Assembly: GCA_038238015.1 (NCBI GenBank) | Contig: JBBRYA010000007.1 | Coordinates: 1-64,000 of the forward strand | Direction: 5' to 3' | From: DASQFQ01 sp038238015 | GTDB lineage: Bacteria > Actinomycetota > Thermoleophilia > Solirubrobacterales > Solirubrobacteraceae | DNA length: 64,000 nt | Shown here: positions 32,519-41,815 of the stretch, in pieces | Numbering within the stretch: position 1 is the stretch's first letter | Layout: each line of letters opens with the position of its first letter | Program-made: the position numbers and the translations under genes | The notes under the pieces: generated by a model | The model's input: the letters and a program-made list of their open reading frames with translations, nothing else | Told to the model about the DNA's origin: nothing | Database searches by the model: none

Positions 32519-33952
32519 ATGAGCGGAGGGGCTGTCACATCTGCGTTCAGCCAGTTCGCCTGGAGCCGGCGCTTGCCATCACGAGTAGCGGAAGGCGCGA
32601 TTGCCACGGCACTCTCGTTCGTCCTAGGGGTCGCTATCGCCATGGATGCCCGGTTGACGCTTCTAGGATTGGCGGCTGCGGCAGTGGGCCTCGCCACGCT
32701 GAGGTATCCGATGCTCCCGTTGGCGATGGTCGTAGTGGTCGCGAGTGTGTCAGGACGCGACGGCGCGCATCTCTTGGTTCCGGGCGCCGGCCTGCCGGTC
32801 CTTGAGACACTCCTCGCGCTCGGCGCGGGCGTCGCCTTTGGATGGTTGCTTTCGCCCGAGGCTCGGCGCATGCGCCTTGACCCGTTTGCGCACGTCGGTC
32901 CATGGCTTCCAGCCGCTGGGTGGGGGATCGCGCTGGTTCTACTTCACGCAAGTGGAGATCCGATTTCCCGCCTTCGCGACGCCATGATCTTCATCTACCC
33001 GGTGCTCATCGCGCTTGCTCTCGCTACGGCTTCAGATTGGCAGCTCCGTCGAGGCTCGGAACGCTGGGCTGCGACTGTTGTTCTGCTCGCGGCCGCCGTC
33101 GCCCTTATCGGGGTGTACAACCAACTCACGGGAAGAACGACCGTTACCTCCAGCGGACAGCTTCGTGCGCTTGCAAGCTCGTTCGCTCCCCCGCTGTTCG
33201 CCGCGCTGATTCTGTCGCTGTGGCTGCGCCGCCGACGATGGGGGGATGGGCTCGCGTTGCTCGGTTCGGCGCCCGTCGTCGGGTTGCTGCTCGTCAACCA
33301 TCGCTCGGCCTATCTCGCATTGATCGTGGCATTCACTGCATTCCTCATCATCGAGCGTACGCAAAATGGTCCGGCCGGTCCCAAGCTCGCCCGCCTGTTG
33401 GTCCCAGCGAGCGTGTGCCTGGTGATAATCCTTGTGGTCACCCCGGCTGGGCGTGCCGGAGTCGCGCGTTTTGCGAGCATTACGAATCGAAGCGACCCGA
33501 ACGTGGTCGATCGCCTTCAGCTCTCGAGGAGCGCGACAGAATTGACTGGGACCGAGTGGCTTGTCGGTAAGAGCCTCGGGACGTCTGCGACGAGCTTTGC
33601 AGATGAGCAACCCGACGAGACGCATTACGGCGTTCATAACTCCTATCTGTCTGCACTGCGCAGCGGAGGCCTCATTGGCGCCATCGTGCTCTTCGGTCCC
33701 GTGATGCTCGTTGTATTACGCATGCTCCGTCGGCGCCGGGACCCCTACGTGCAGCCGCTCCTCGCTCTGAGCCTGTTCGCAATGGTGATGACCGGATTCA
33801 ACGTCGTACTCGAGAACGGCTATTTCAGCGTGTGGTTCTGGGTGCCGCTTATTCTCGGCGGGCGAATGGTTGCCCCGTCGCATGATGCCTCGGTCACTAT
33901 GGACGATGGTAGGTCACCAGCAGGGCTCCAAACATCGACACATGGAGCGTGA
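32519..33952 (+). CDS. O-antigen polymerase/ligase-like membrane protein (Wzy)
   Basis: A 477-residue polytopic membrane protein with about 11-12 hydrophobic segments. A large loop holds VNHRSAYLALIVAF and THYGVHNSYLSALRSGGLIGAI, the HNSYL-type signature of the Wzy/O-antigen ligase family. It probably polymerises the repeat unit made by this cluster. Four bases separate it from the preceding stop, and the GAGTAAGGGG before ATG 32519 includes a weak ribosome-binding site. It is followed in overlap by the flippase gene. Confidence 0.82.
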   Translation: MSGGAVTSAFSQFAWSRRLPSRVAEGAIATALSFVLGVAIAMDARLTLLGLAAAAVGLATLRYPMLPLAMVVVVASVSGRDGAHLLVPGAGLPVLETLLALGAGVAFGWLLSPEARRMRLDPFAHVGPWLPAAGWGIALVLLHASGDPISRLRDAMIFIYPVLIALALATASDWQLRRGSERWAATVVLLAAAVALIGVYNQLTGRTTVTSSGQLRALASSFAPPLFAALILSLWLRRRRWGDGLALLGSAPVVGLLLVNHRSAYLALIVAFTAFLIIERTQNGPAGPKLARLLVPASVCLVIILVVTPAGRAGVARFASITNRSDPNVVDRLQLSRSATELTGTEWLVGKSLGTSATSFADEQPDETHYGVHNSYLSALRSGGLIGAIVLFGPVMLVVLRMLRRRRDPYVQPLLALSLFAMVMTGFNVVLENGYFSVWFWVPLILGGRMVAPSHDASVTMDDGRSPAGLQTSTHGA

Positions 33953-35178
33953 AGCGACTCGGGCTCATCGCGCCCCGGCTCGGGGTCCGAGGCTCCTATG
34001 CCCTGAAGGCGTTCGCGGGCCAAATCGTCTTCTCGGCTGTCGCTTTCGGCGGCTCGGTAGCCACCGCGCACCTGCTTGGACCCGAGGGAAAGGGCAAGGT
34101 CACGGCCTGGGCTTTAGCGGCCGCTCTCGGTTCCCTCACGCTGGGTTTGACCATTCCGACGGGACTCGGACGCGCCTTCCTCTTAGGGAAGAACCACTTA
34201 CTCTCCTCGGCCGTACTCCAGCACGGGGGCATGTCGGCGGTGGCCGGAGCCATTGCCGCAGGGGGCGCGCTGACGCTGGGCCTGGATCCGGTGGCTGCCC
34301 TACTCTTCCTGGTGGTCGCCATTCCTGCTGGGGTGGTCGTCCAGAACGCGCTAACCGTGTTTCAGGCGTCCAAATCGCCTTGGCGCTATCAGCTCATTCG
34401 AACCATCTCGGTCGGCGTGTTTTCTATCGGCATGGTTGGCGCTTGGCTACTCGGAGCTGGCAACGACGTGCATCTGGCATTTGTACTCTTCGCTGGGGGT
34501 GCGCTGGGTGCGGCAATCGCTGCTCAGGTTACAGTCCATTCTCAGTTCGGATGGTATCGAGGATGGCCCCTGAGGCGGGTCGCTGAACTGGGCCGTGGTT
34601 CCTTCCTGGCGAGTTTCTTTGATTGGGTCCTTCTCCGCTGTGACCAGTTTGTGGTGGTAGCGCTCTTGGGGCCGGCGGCCTTGGGCATCTACGGGGTAGC
34701 GGTCAACTGGGCAGAACTCGGTCAGTACCTCGGACACTCAGTCGGGCAAGCGGTGTTCGAGGATGAACGCACGCTCACGACGCATGCTGCGATCCGCATC
34801 TTCTGGCGTGCGGGTGCGTATGTCGGAGCTCTTACCGTGGCAGTGGGGGGAGTGGGGTTCATCATGATCGAACCGATCTTTGGGTCGCAGTTCGCCGATG
34901 CGCGCTGGGCTTTGCTTCTTCTGGCCCCCGGCATCCCCGCGCGGACAGTGGGCTACGCTGGTGCGCAGATGCTTCTTGCACGAGGTGCTGGGGCGCGTGC
35001 ATCGCGTATCAGCGCGTCGACCGCGGCGTTTGCTCTCGTGGCTTGGCTCGGAGGCGCGTCTCTTTGGAGCATCCGAGGCGCAGCAGCCGCTACGACTCTG
35101 GTGTACATCGTGCAGATGCTGCTCATCGTCCGCGTGTTCTCTAATCAGGAGCGACCCGCTGGTCGCCCGAACGGCTGA
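33949..35178 (+). CDS. Polysaccharide flippase (Wzx/MATE-like)
   Basis: A 409-residue membrane protein with about 12 hydrophobic segments of the MVF/Wzx type. The N-terminal FAGQIVFSAVAFGGSVATA and LLGPEGKGKVTAWAL match the start of polysaccharide flippases (Polysacc_synt). Central WVLLRCDQFVVVALLGPAAL is also typical. It would turn undecaprenyl-linked repeat units across the membrane for the Wzy polymerase encoded next to it. GTG start overlaps the wzy stop (GTGA) with GGAG upstream. Confidence 0.85.
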   Translation: MKRLGLIAPRLGVRGSYALKAFAGQIVFSAVAFGGSVATAHLLGPEGKGKVTAWALAAALGSLTLGLTIPTGLGRAFLLGKNHLLSSAVLQHGGMSAVAGAIAAGGALTLGLDPVAALLFLVVAIPAGVVVQNALTVFQASKSPWRYQLIRTISVGVFSIGMVGAWLLGAGNDVHLAFVLFAGGALGAAIAAQVTVHSQFGWYRGWPLRRVAELGRGSFLASFFDWVLLRCDQFVVVALLGPAALGIYGVAVNWAELGQYLGHSVGQAVFEDERTLTTHAAIRIFWRAGAYVGALTVAVGGVGFIMIEPIFGSQFADARWALLLLAPGIPARTVGYAGAQMLLARGAGARASRISASTAAFALVAWLGGASLWSIRGAAAATTLVYIVQMLLIVRVFSNQERPAGRPNG

Positions 35179-35198
35179 CGGAGAAGGTCGAGTACTTC

Positions 35199-36335
35199 AT
35201 GGCACCCTTGAAAGGCCACAAGTTAATCATCGTGGGCCCCAGTCCGCCGCCGGCGCATGGTGTCGCGGTCATGACACTTGCTGTAATCGAAGCTCTCCGC
35301 AGCACGGGTTGGCACATTCAACATCTGGACACTCGCGATCCGCGGCCCGTCGAGCACATCGGCAAGCTTGACCTTCGCAACGTGTGGCTCGCGCTATTGC
35401 ACCTCACTCGATTCGTCAAGCTGTTAGCCAGCACACCGGGCGCGGCCGTTTACGTTCCGATTTCCCAGGGACGCTTGGGCTTCGCGCGCGACGCGCTGTT
35501 TCTCCTTGCGGCAAGGTTCGCGCGACGTCGTCGGTACGTACACCTTCACGGCGGCTACTTCGCCACGTTTAGCCAGTCTGCTGATCCCGCTACACGGTGG
35601 CTCATACGAGTCTCACTGCGAGGCACGACTCAGGCATGGGTCTTGACCGAGAGCTTGCGTGGCCAATTCGCCGGGTCGCTGGAGCTGGGTCGTGTGCGTG
35701 TGCTCGAGAACGCCGTCGCGGATGTCATGGCACACCACGTAGGACCGGCCACGGCGCGGTCCGACAAGACGCCGCTCCGGTTACTTTATCTGAGCAACCT
35801 AGTTCCTGAGAAAGGTTGCGTCGATCTTCTTGAGGCGCTGCAGGGTTTGGGGCCGATGGTCACTGGCATGGAACTGCGCCTCGTCGGCGAGGTGCCCCGC
35901 GGTTCACGCGGGGACATCGCTCAGAGGGTGCGGGCGCTCGAGGCGGTCGGACTGCAAGTGGAGGTCGCGGGTGTCCTCAGAGGCGCCGAACGCGATGACG
36001 CGTATGTCGCGGCCGATGTCTTCGTGTACCCCACTCGCTACCGATACGAGGGCCAACCCCTAGTTCTGCTTGAGGCAATGTCGGCAGGCTTGGCCGTGGT
36101 GACTACTTGGCACGCCGGCATCCCTGACACCCTGAGAGAGGGCCTCGACGGCTTGCTTGTCGCGCCGGGGGATACTTTCGCCCTAGGAGAAGCTCTCCTC
36201 CAGCTTCGCGAAGATCCGGAGCTTCGCCGCCGCTTGGGGGAGGCGGCGCGCCGTCGGTACGAACAGCGCTATCGCCTCGAACGTTTCGACCGGGAGATTA
36301 TCTCGCTGCTCTGCGAGGATGAGATGCTCAGCTGA
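35199..36335 (+). CDS. Glycosyltransferase family 4
   Basis: A 378-residue retaining GT-B glycosyltransferase. The N-terminal domain has the VGPSPPPAHGVAVMT donor-side loop; the C-terminal domain has LLYLSNLVPEKGCVDLLEAL, DVFVYPTRYRYEGQPLVLLE (the E-x7-E region) and DTLREGLDGLLV. It probably adds one sugar to the lipid-linked repeat unit on the cytoplasmic face. AAGG upstream of the ATG is a modest ribosome-binding site. Its end overlaps the convergent gene by eight bases. Confidence 0.88.
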   Translation: MAPLKGHKLIIVGPSPPPAHGVAVMTLAVIEALRSTGWHIQHLDTRDPRPVEHIGKLDLRNVWLALLHLTRFVKLLASTPGAAVYVPISQGRLGFARDALFLLAARFARRRRYVHLHGGYFATFSQSADPATRWLIRVSLRGTTQAWVLTESLRGQFAGSLELGRVRVLENAVADVMAHHVGPATARSDKTPLRLLYLSNLVPEKGCVDLLEALQGLGPMVTGMELRLVGEVPRGSRGDIAQRVRALEAVGLQVEVAGVLRGAERDDAYVAADVFVYPTRYRYEGQPLVLLEAMSAGLAVVTTWHAGIPDTLREGLDGLLVAPGDTFALGEALLQLREDPELRRRLGEAARRRYEQRYRLERFDREIISLLCEDEMLS

Positions 36336-37344
36336 CAGCGGCGGACTTCCACACGCCCTGGTCATTGACCCACAACTTGTCATTGCCGACTCGGACCTCG
36401 CCGCTGTAGCCACCGCTCGGAGTGCGGGCGCCCACATGAGGAAGTTGTGCGCCAAACGCCGCGAAGTCCGCGGTCTGTCGTGCCTCGAACCGGCCACTAC
36501 CTCGGATTCGGAAGGAGGCGACCCCCCCGGTGAGGTAAGCGAATTCAAGGCTCCCATTATCGGCATAGCGGATGCCGAAGACGTTGCTGCCGTCGCTGCG
36601 GGAGAAGCGCAGGGCCATGTTGGGCGCGGTGCCGGGCACCGCTCGAATGCCGAAGTTCGACAGGTTCCCGGAGGTGTCGATCCACGACTTGGGCTCCCCG
36701 GTGGCGGAATTGATGAAAGCAAGAGGATTCCCAGAGCTCCCGCTAGGCACGCGGATAGCGAGACCGCCCATGTCTGGCTGTGAGTCCTCTGGTGAAACGT
36801 GGAGACGGTAATTGGGCGGTGTCTTGCTGACCCAGCCGATGCCGCAAACCGTGGCGGCGTCGCCGTTGTGATGCAAGTAGAACACGTCCGTGACGCCGGG
36901 TTTGGTCTCGTTGATCTTCGCGATGAAGAAGTCTCGGGCGGGCACGGTTGCCGCTACGTCGATCCCCACTGCCCACTTGCCGTTTGATCCGACAAAATGC
37001 AATTCGGGGGCCGCCGCAGTCGAGCGTGTGTCGACCAACTTGGCATGGGGAGTGATAACGCTCCCGTCGTTCAGGACGCGCGTGAGATTCGTGCCGTCCG
37101 CTGATTGCCATTGGGTCAGGTCCGCATACTGGCCCGTTGCTCCGCGGATCGTCACGGGCACGGTTGCCGGTCCAGAGGCGTTGAAGACGTAGTCATCAAG
37201 CACGCTCGTCGTCGCTTGCGCCTTCTGTGTCTCGGCGGCCAGCATCGCAACCGTGGCGCCAGTCGTCGCAGCACCAAAGCGCCGTAGCAGCCGCGCGCGA
37301 GTCATCGGCGCGGGCGTCAAGTTGGAGGGCGGGGCGTGATTCAT
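36328..37344 (-). CDS. Exported protein with tail-fibre-like repeats, unknown function
   Basis: A 338-residue protein that I do not recognise. The N-terminus has LLRRFGAATTGATVAML, a twin-arginine-like export signal. The rest is strand-rich and resembles phage tail-fibre or collagen-like surface proteins in style: ATGQYADLTQWQSADGT, WIDTSGNLSNFGIRAV, and an end GEVRVGNDKLWVNDQGVWKS typical of fibre-type head domains. It lies on the opposite strand within the polysaccharide cluster and shares its lower GC. It could be a surface-exposed structural or polysaccharide-binding protein. Confidence 0.7.
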   Translation of the reverse strand: MNHAPPSNLTPAPMTRARLLRRFGAATTGATVAMLAAETQKAQATTSVLDDYVFNASGPATVPVTIRGATGQYADLTQWQSADGTNLTRVLNDGSVITPHAKLVDTRSTAAAPELHFVGSNGKWAVGIDVAATVPARDFFIAKINETKPGVTDVFYLHHNGDAATVCGIGWVSKTPPNYRLHVSPEDSQPDMGGLAIRVPSGSSGNPLAFINSATGEPKSWIDTSGNLSNFGIRAVPGTAPNMALRFSRSDGSNVFGIRYADNGSLEFAYLTGGVASFRIRGSGRFEARQTADFAAFGAQLPHVGARTPSGGYSGEVRVGNDKLWVNDQGVWKSAAVS

Positions 37345-37463
37345 GTTGAGGCTAGAAAGTAGTTCAGCGAAGCCCGAAGAGCAAGACCTGCTCGCGTGGG
37401 CCCACCGTTGACCGCTGTTCCGCCGCTATAAGCTGCTTCGATCCGCCGCTCTAGGGGGTTTCT

Positions 37464-37700
37464 GTGCCGATCGAATACCAGAGTCTTGACACGGACGAAA
37501 TGCGAGAAATCGTCGAGGCTAGATTGCGACAGCTTGAGTCCGAGCACTACAGCTTGTTCTTGATGCGGGGGTCGATCGAGCAGGCTGTGGACATCGATGA
37601 ACAGCAGAAAGCGATGCTGCTCAGCGATACAGACGCGAAGCTGACCACTCTTGAACGATCGATCGCTCTCCACCGCGAGGAGCGTGGGCGGCTCGGATAG
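37464..37700 (+). CDS. Small helical protein, unknown function
   Basis: A 78-residue soluble protein predicted almost wholly helical (DEMREIVEARLRQLESEHYS and LTTLERSIALHREERGRL), so it is likely to form a coiled coil or helical hairpin. GTG 37464 has AGGGGG five bases upstream. It stands alone between the fibre-like gene and the glycosylphosphotransferase gene. No known family was recognised. Its good ribosome-binding site and lack of overlap with other genes support it being real. Confidence 0.6.
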   Translation: MPIEYQSLDTDEMREIVEARLRQLESEHYSLFLMRGSIEQAVDIDEQQKAMLLSDTDAKLTTLERSIALHREERGRLG

Positions 37701-37864
37701 AGCGAGCGCGAGGGCGTCGGGGCTGACCACGGTCGTGATGCCGGATCTGCCAGGCATCATTCCGATGGCAGTCGGATCGAGGCCGGTGTGCTGATCACGT
37801 GAAGCCTGCTAGCCGTGATCTACCGTCTTACGGTGCGGCGCGGTCAATAATTTAGGTATCGCCC

Positions 37865-37894
37865 TTGCGTAGCCGCGGCCGCTCTGTTTATGGT
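37865..37894 (+). promoter_or_regulatory. Promoter of the glycosylphosphotransferase operon
   Basis: TTGCGT (37865-37870), an 18-base spacer and TATGGT (37889-37894), 23 bases before ATG 37918; GAGGGAG lies before the start. The rest of the 217-base gap from 37701 holds only a short inverted repeat, ACCGT-CTT-ACGGT (37822-37834). Confidence 0.5.
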
Positions 37895-37917
37895 GCGTTG
37901 ATCGAGGGAGCGATGGA

Positions 37918-39558
37918 ATGACGAGCGAACTGACGGATCAGCGTCGCCCGTGGCTGCCGGGCGGGAACGGTCACCCGCCGCGGCCACGCCTGCGCAAGCT
38001 GCGCGGGGCTTCGCGGGTCATCGAACAGACTCCGCCTGCGGTCGGCACCCACATCGCCGTCGAGGGTCTGCGCATTGCGGGACCCGAAGCTCGCGGCCCG
38101 GTCATCCTCGCCGACCGGCCCCTTCATCGCCGCAGGCGACGCCGCTCTCTCATGCGCCGCGTGCTCGCAGCGGCCGACGTGACAGGCTTGATGCTCGCCT
38201 TCCTGATCACGGAGACAATGATCGGGAGCAAGGGCTCGCCGGACTCGCTGTCGCTTGGCACGGAGGTCGGGTTGTTCGTCGTCACGCTCCCGTTCTGGCT
38301 GATCGGGGCGGCGCTCTTCGGGCTCTACCACCAAGACAATGAGCGGGCCTTCCACTCGACCTCCGACGATCTCGCGCGCGTCTTCCTCCTCGTGACCGTA
38401 GTTGTCTTCGCCTTGACCTACGGAACCCTTCTCAGCCGGAGCGCCGACCCGAACCTGACGAAGTTGATCGTCTTCTGGGCGCTCGCCTTCGTGCTGGTGA
38501 CGGCGAGCCGTGTCACCGCCCGGACCCTAACCCGCGGCAGCGCCGCGTATCGCCAGAAGACACTCGTCGTCGGAGCCGGCGATGTCGGTCAGCTCGTCGC
38601 CAGGAAGCTGCTCGCCCACCGCGAGTACGGCATCGACCTGCTCGGCTTCGTGGACACCGACCCCAAGCCGCGCAGAGGCCACGCTGAGAGAATCCCGGTC
38701 CTCGGCGCCCTCGACGAGCTCCGGCGCCTGGTCGACATGCACAGCGTCGAGCGGGTGATCTTCGCCTTCTCCGGAGACTCACACAGTCAGTGGCTTCACC
38801 AGATCCGCGACCTCCGCGACGCCGGGGTGCAGGTCGACATCGTTCCACGCCTGTTCGAGCTGATCGGGCCCAAGGTGGACATCCACGGCGTTGAGGGTCT
38901 TCCGCTACTCGGTCTGGCCCCACTGGAGCTTGCGAAGTCGACGCGCCTCGTCAAGCGGACCGTCGACGTCGTCGGCGCCGCGCTGGCGCTCATCGCTGCC
39001 GCTCCGCTCTTCGCGGTGGTAGCGGTGCTGATCAAGCGCGGGGGAGATGGCCCCGTGTTCTTCCGCCAAGCGCGGCTCGGCAAGGACATGCGCAGCTTCA
39101 CGATGCTCAAGTTCAGGACGATGAAGGCGGACACCGATCAAGCGGTGCATCTCGCCTACATCAAGACCACGGCGACGGCCGACGCAGCCCTCCAAGGGAC
39201 GGGCTTGTTCAAGCTCGATCAGGCCGACATGGTGACCCCCGTCGGTCGCTGGCTTCGGAGGACCTCCCTCGACGAGCTGCCCCAGCTGCTGAACGTCCTG
39301 CGCGGCGACATGTCGCTTGTGGGCCCGCGTCCGTGCCTCCAATACGAGGTCGATCACTTCCAACCCCACCACTTCGACCGCTTCCTGGTTCCGCCAGGAC
39401 TCACTGGTCTTTGGCAGGTCAACGCGAGGGCTCGCTCCACGTTCGGTGAGGCACTTGAGATGGACGTGCTCTACGCCCACAGCCAGTCGGTCTGGCTGGA
39501 TATGCGGCTCCTGATCCGCACGCCGCTCGAGCTCCTGCGCTCGCAGGCGACCAAATGA
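37918..39558 (+). CDS. Polyprenyl glycosylphosphotransferase (WbaP/CpsE-like)
   Basis: A 546-residue membrane enzyme that starts the repeat unit by moving a sugar-1-phosphate onto undecaprenyl phosphate. It has an N-terminal cluster of transmembrane helices, a central CoA-binding-like Rossmann domain (VVGAGDVGQLVARKLL), then the catalytic bacterial sugar-transferase domain. That last domain has KRTVDVVGAALALI, FFRQARLGKDMRSFTMLKFRTMK, RRTSLDELPQLLNVL and GDMSLVGPRP. The RLG and DELPQ motifs are intact. It overlaps the following oxidoreductase gene (ATGA). Confidence 0.92.
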   Translation: MTSELTDQRRPWLPGGNGHPPRPRLRKLRGASRVIEQTPPAVGTHIAVEGLRIAGPEARGPVILADRPLHRRRRRRSLMRRVLAAADVTGLMLAFLITETMIGSKGSPDSLSLGTEVGLFVVTLPFWLIGAALFGLYHQDNERAFHSTSDDLARVFLLVTVVVFALTYGTLLSRSADPNLTKLIVFWALAFVLVTASRVTARTLTRGSAAYRQKTLVVGAGDVGQLVARKLLAHREYGIDLLGFVDTDPKPRRGHAERIPVLGALDELRRLVDMHSVERVIFAFSGDSHSQWLHQIRDLRDAGVQVDIVPRLFELIGPKVDIHGVEGLPLLGLAPLELAKSTRLVKRTVDVVGAALALIAAAPLFAVVAVLIKRGGDGPVFFRQARLGKDMRSFTMLKFRTMKADTDQAVHLAYIKTTATADAALQGTGLFKLDQADMVTPVGRWLRRTSLDELPQLLNVLRGDMSLVGPRPCLQYEVDHFQPHHFDRFLVPPGLTGLWQVNARARSTFGEALEMDVLYAHSQSVWLDMRLLIRTPLELLRSQATK

Positions 39559-40607
39559 CCGGCCTCGGCGAGATCGACCCGGTAAAGGTTGCGGTGGTCG
39601 GGCTCGGCTACTGGGGGCCGAACCTCGTCAGGAACCTCCATGAGCTGCCCGAAGCAGAGCTGCTCGCCGTCTGCGATCTGAACCCGGGCGCGCTGGCGAA
39701 GATCGTCCGCCGCTATCCCTCGGTCCGGTCGACGGATTCGTACGAGGAGCTCCTGGCGGATCCGGAGATCGAGGCACTTGTGATCGCGACGCCGGTGTCG
39801 ACGCACCATCCGCTGGCCGCAGCGGCGCTCGCGGCCGGCAAGCACGTCTTCGTCGAGAAGCCGCTCGCCGGGTCATCCCTGGAGGCCAGGGACGTCATCG
39901 AGATGGCCGAGGGCCTCGGGCTGGTGCTCATGCCCGGTCATACCTTCCTTTACAGCCCGCCGGTCAACCTCAGCCTGGACCTGATAAACCGCGGAGAGCT
40001 CGGCGACATTTACTTCATCACCACGAGCCGCGTGAACCTCGGGCTGCACCAGTCCGACGTGAGCGTGGTCTGGGATCTGGCGCCGCACGACTTCTCGATC
40101 CTGCGCTACTGGCTCGGCGAGCTGCCCGTGCGCGTGTCGGCGCTCACCCGGTCCTGCATCGTGCCCGGCACGCCCGATGTGGCCTTCATCGACCTCGAGT
40201 ACGCCTCGGGGACGATCGCGCACGTTGAGTTGTCCTGGCTCGCGCCGAGCAAGCTGCGCCGCACGGCCATCGTGGGCTCGGAGAAGATGCTCGTGTACGA
40301 CGACACGAGCAGTGAGCCGGTGCGGATCTTCAACTCGGGGGCCAACGTGTCCGAGCCCGGCACGTTCGGCGAGTACAAGCTGACCTACCGGACGGGTGAC
40401 ATCATCTCACCACACCTCGAGGCCTCCGAGCCGTTGTCGCTCGAGCTCGCCGACTTCTGTTCGGCGATCCGCACAGGCAAGGAGCCGCGCTCGAACAATG
40501 CCGTGGGCCTCGACGTGGTCGCCATGGCGGAGGCCGTCGACCGCTCTATCGCGGACGGCGGCCGTCCGGTCGACATCGAGCATGAGCCGCTGGCCAGTGC
40601 GAGATGA
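39555..40607 (+). CDS. Gfo/Idh/MocA-family sugar-nucleotide oxidoreductase
   Basis: A 350-residue NAD(P)-dependent dehydrogenase with VVGLGYWGPNLVRNL (Rossmann motif) and the family signature EKPLAGSS. Close relatives (WlbA/WbpB type) oxidise the 3-OH of UDP-aminosugar uronates ahead of a PLP-dependent aminotransferase. A DegT-type aminotransferase lies 2.2 kb downstream, so a 3-amino sugar is a reasonable inference. ATGA overlaps with both neighbours show it is part of a tightly coupled operon. Confidence 0.88.
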   Translation: MTGLGEIDPVKVAVVGLGYWGPNLVRNLHELPEAELLAVCDLNPGALAKIVRRYPSVRSTDSYEELLADPEIEALVIATPVSTHHPLAAAALAAGKHVFVEKPLAGSSLEARDVIEMAEGLGLVLMPGHTFLYSPPVNLSLDLINRGELGDIYFITTSRVNLGLHQSDVSVVWDLAPHDFSILRYWLGELPVRVSALTRSCIVPGTPDVAFIDLEYASGTIAHVELSWLAPSKLRRTAIVGSEKMLVYDDTSSEPVRIFNSGANVSEPGTFGEYKLTYRTGDIISPHLEASEPLSLELADFCSAIRTGKEPRSNNAVGLDVVAMAEAVDRSIADGGRPVDIEHEPLASAR

Positions 40608-41815
40608 GCGCCCGGCGGGCGGCGCCCTTGCCGGTGCCGGATGCATTGGCCCGTATGCGTGCCTGGGGAGAGGCGCGTGACTGGTGTGGCTATGACCCTT
40701 ACGACGGACTCAACAGCCCCTTCGCCGACAGGCTCTCGCTTGGGACCCCGCTGGGGCGCCGCCTTGTCACGCAGGTCGTCAAGCTCTCGCCACTGAACCT
40801 ACGGCCGCTGCTGCGCGTCGCGCCGGAGCGAAACGCCAAGGCGCTTGGGCTCGTGGCCTCGGCGTACATCCGGCTGGCAGCCGCGACCGGCGACGAAACC
40901 GCTCACGATCGAGCCCAGACCTATCTGGGGTGGCTCGCGGCGCACCATGCTGGCGAGCAGGACGAGATGGCGTGGAGCTATCCGTTCGAAGTCCAGACGC
41001 GCGTCTTTCGCTACGCACGGGGGACTCCGAACGCCATCGCCACGAGCTTCGTTGCCCAGGCGTTCCTCGACGCCTGGGAGCTCCTGGGCGACGAGTCGGC
41101 CGCAGAGAGCGCGCGCGCAGCCGTGCGCTTCCTCGTCGAGCGCCTGTTGACCGACACTGGCTCGGAGGCGTACGTGCGCTACCTGCCCGGAGAGGGCGAG
41201 CTCGTGCACAACGCCAACCTGCTCGCCTGCGCGGTGGTCGCACGGGCGGCCCGGCTGTCCGGGGAGCAGTCGCTCCCGGAGCCGGTCGCACGAGCGGTGC
41301 AGACCACGCTCGCGAGGCAGCACGCTGACGGCTCGTGGGCGTACAGCGAAACGCCCGGGCACGACTGGGTGGACAACTTCCACACCGGCTATGTGCTCGG
41401 AGCCCTCGCGGAGATCCAGGCGCTTATGCCCGAAGCCCAGGCGCCGCTGCTGCGGGGGCTCGACTACTGGGACAGGGCGTTGTTCATGCACGATGGGACG
41501 CCGCGGTACTACTCGGATCGGCTCTATCCGATCGACGCGCACTGCTTCGCGACTGCGATCGAGACCTGGGTTGCCGTGCGCGATCTGGACCCGCGCGCGC
41601 TAGAGCGGGCCGAACGCGAAGCGGCGCTCCTGATCGAGCGCATGCTCGACCCGGCGGGCTTCGTGCATTTCCAACGTCGCCGCTGGGGGACGAGCAAGGT
41701 GCCGCTGATCCGCTGGACGACCGCGCCGTCCTTCTGTGCGCTCGCAGGGCTGGTCCTCGCGCATTCGGCGCGCGCGAGCGTTGCGGCGGAGGTATCGCAT
41801 GCGCGTCTGGCTTGA
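40604..41815 (+). CDS. Alpha/alpha-barrel protein in polysaccharide operon, unknown function
   Basis: A 403-residue soluble protein with repeated helical hairpins and motifs of (alpha/alpha)6-barrel enzymes: DGSWAYSETPGHDWVDNFHTGYVL and DYWDRALFMHDGTPRYYSD (each quoted in part). Proteins of this kind in surface-polysaccharide clusters are sometimes labelled as terpenoid-cyclase-like or as lyases/hydrolases; the reaction is unknown. Asp/Glu-rich aromatic motifs suggest carbohydrate binding. The start overlaps the upstream stop (ATGA) and its end overlaps the DUF354 gene by 17 bases. Confidence 0.7.
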   Translation: MSARRAAPLPVPDALARMRAWGEARDWCGYDPYDGLNSPFADRLSLGTPLGRRLVTQVVKLSPLNLRPLLRVAPERNAKALGLVASAYIRLAAATGDETAHDRAQTYLGWLAAHHAGEQDEMAWSYPFEVQTRVFRYARGTPNAIATSFVAQAFLDAWELLGDESAAESARAAVRFLVERLLTDTGSEAYVRYLPGEGELVHNANLLACAVVARAARLSGEQSLPEPVARAVQTTLARQHADGSWAYSETPGHDWVDNFHTGYVLGALAEIQALMPEAQAPLLRGLDYWDRALFMHDGTPRYYSDRLYPIDAHCFATAIETWVAVRDLDPRALERAEREAALLIERMLDPAGFVHFQRRRWGTSKVPLIRWTTAPSFCALAGLVLAHSARASVAAEVSHARLA

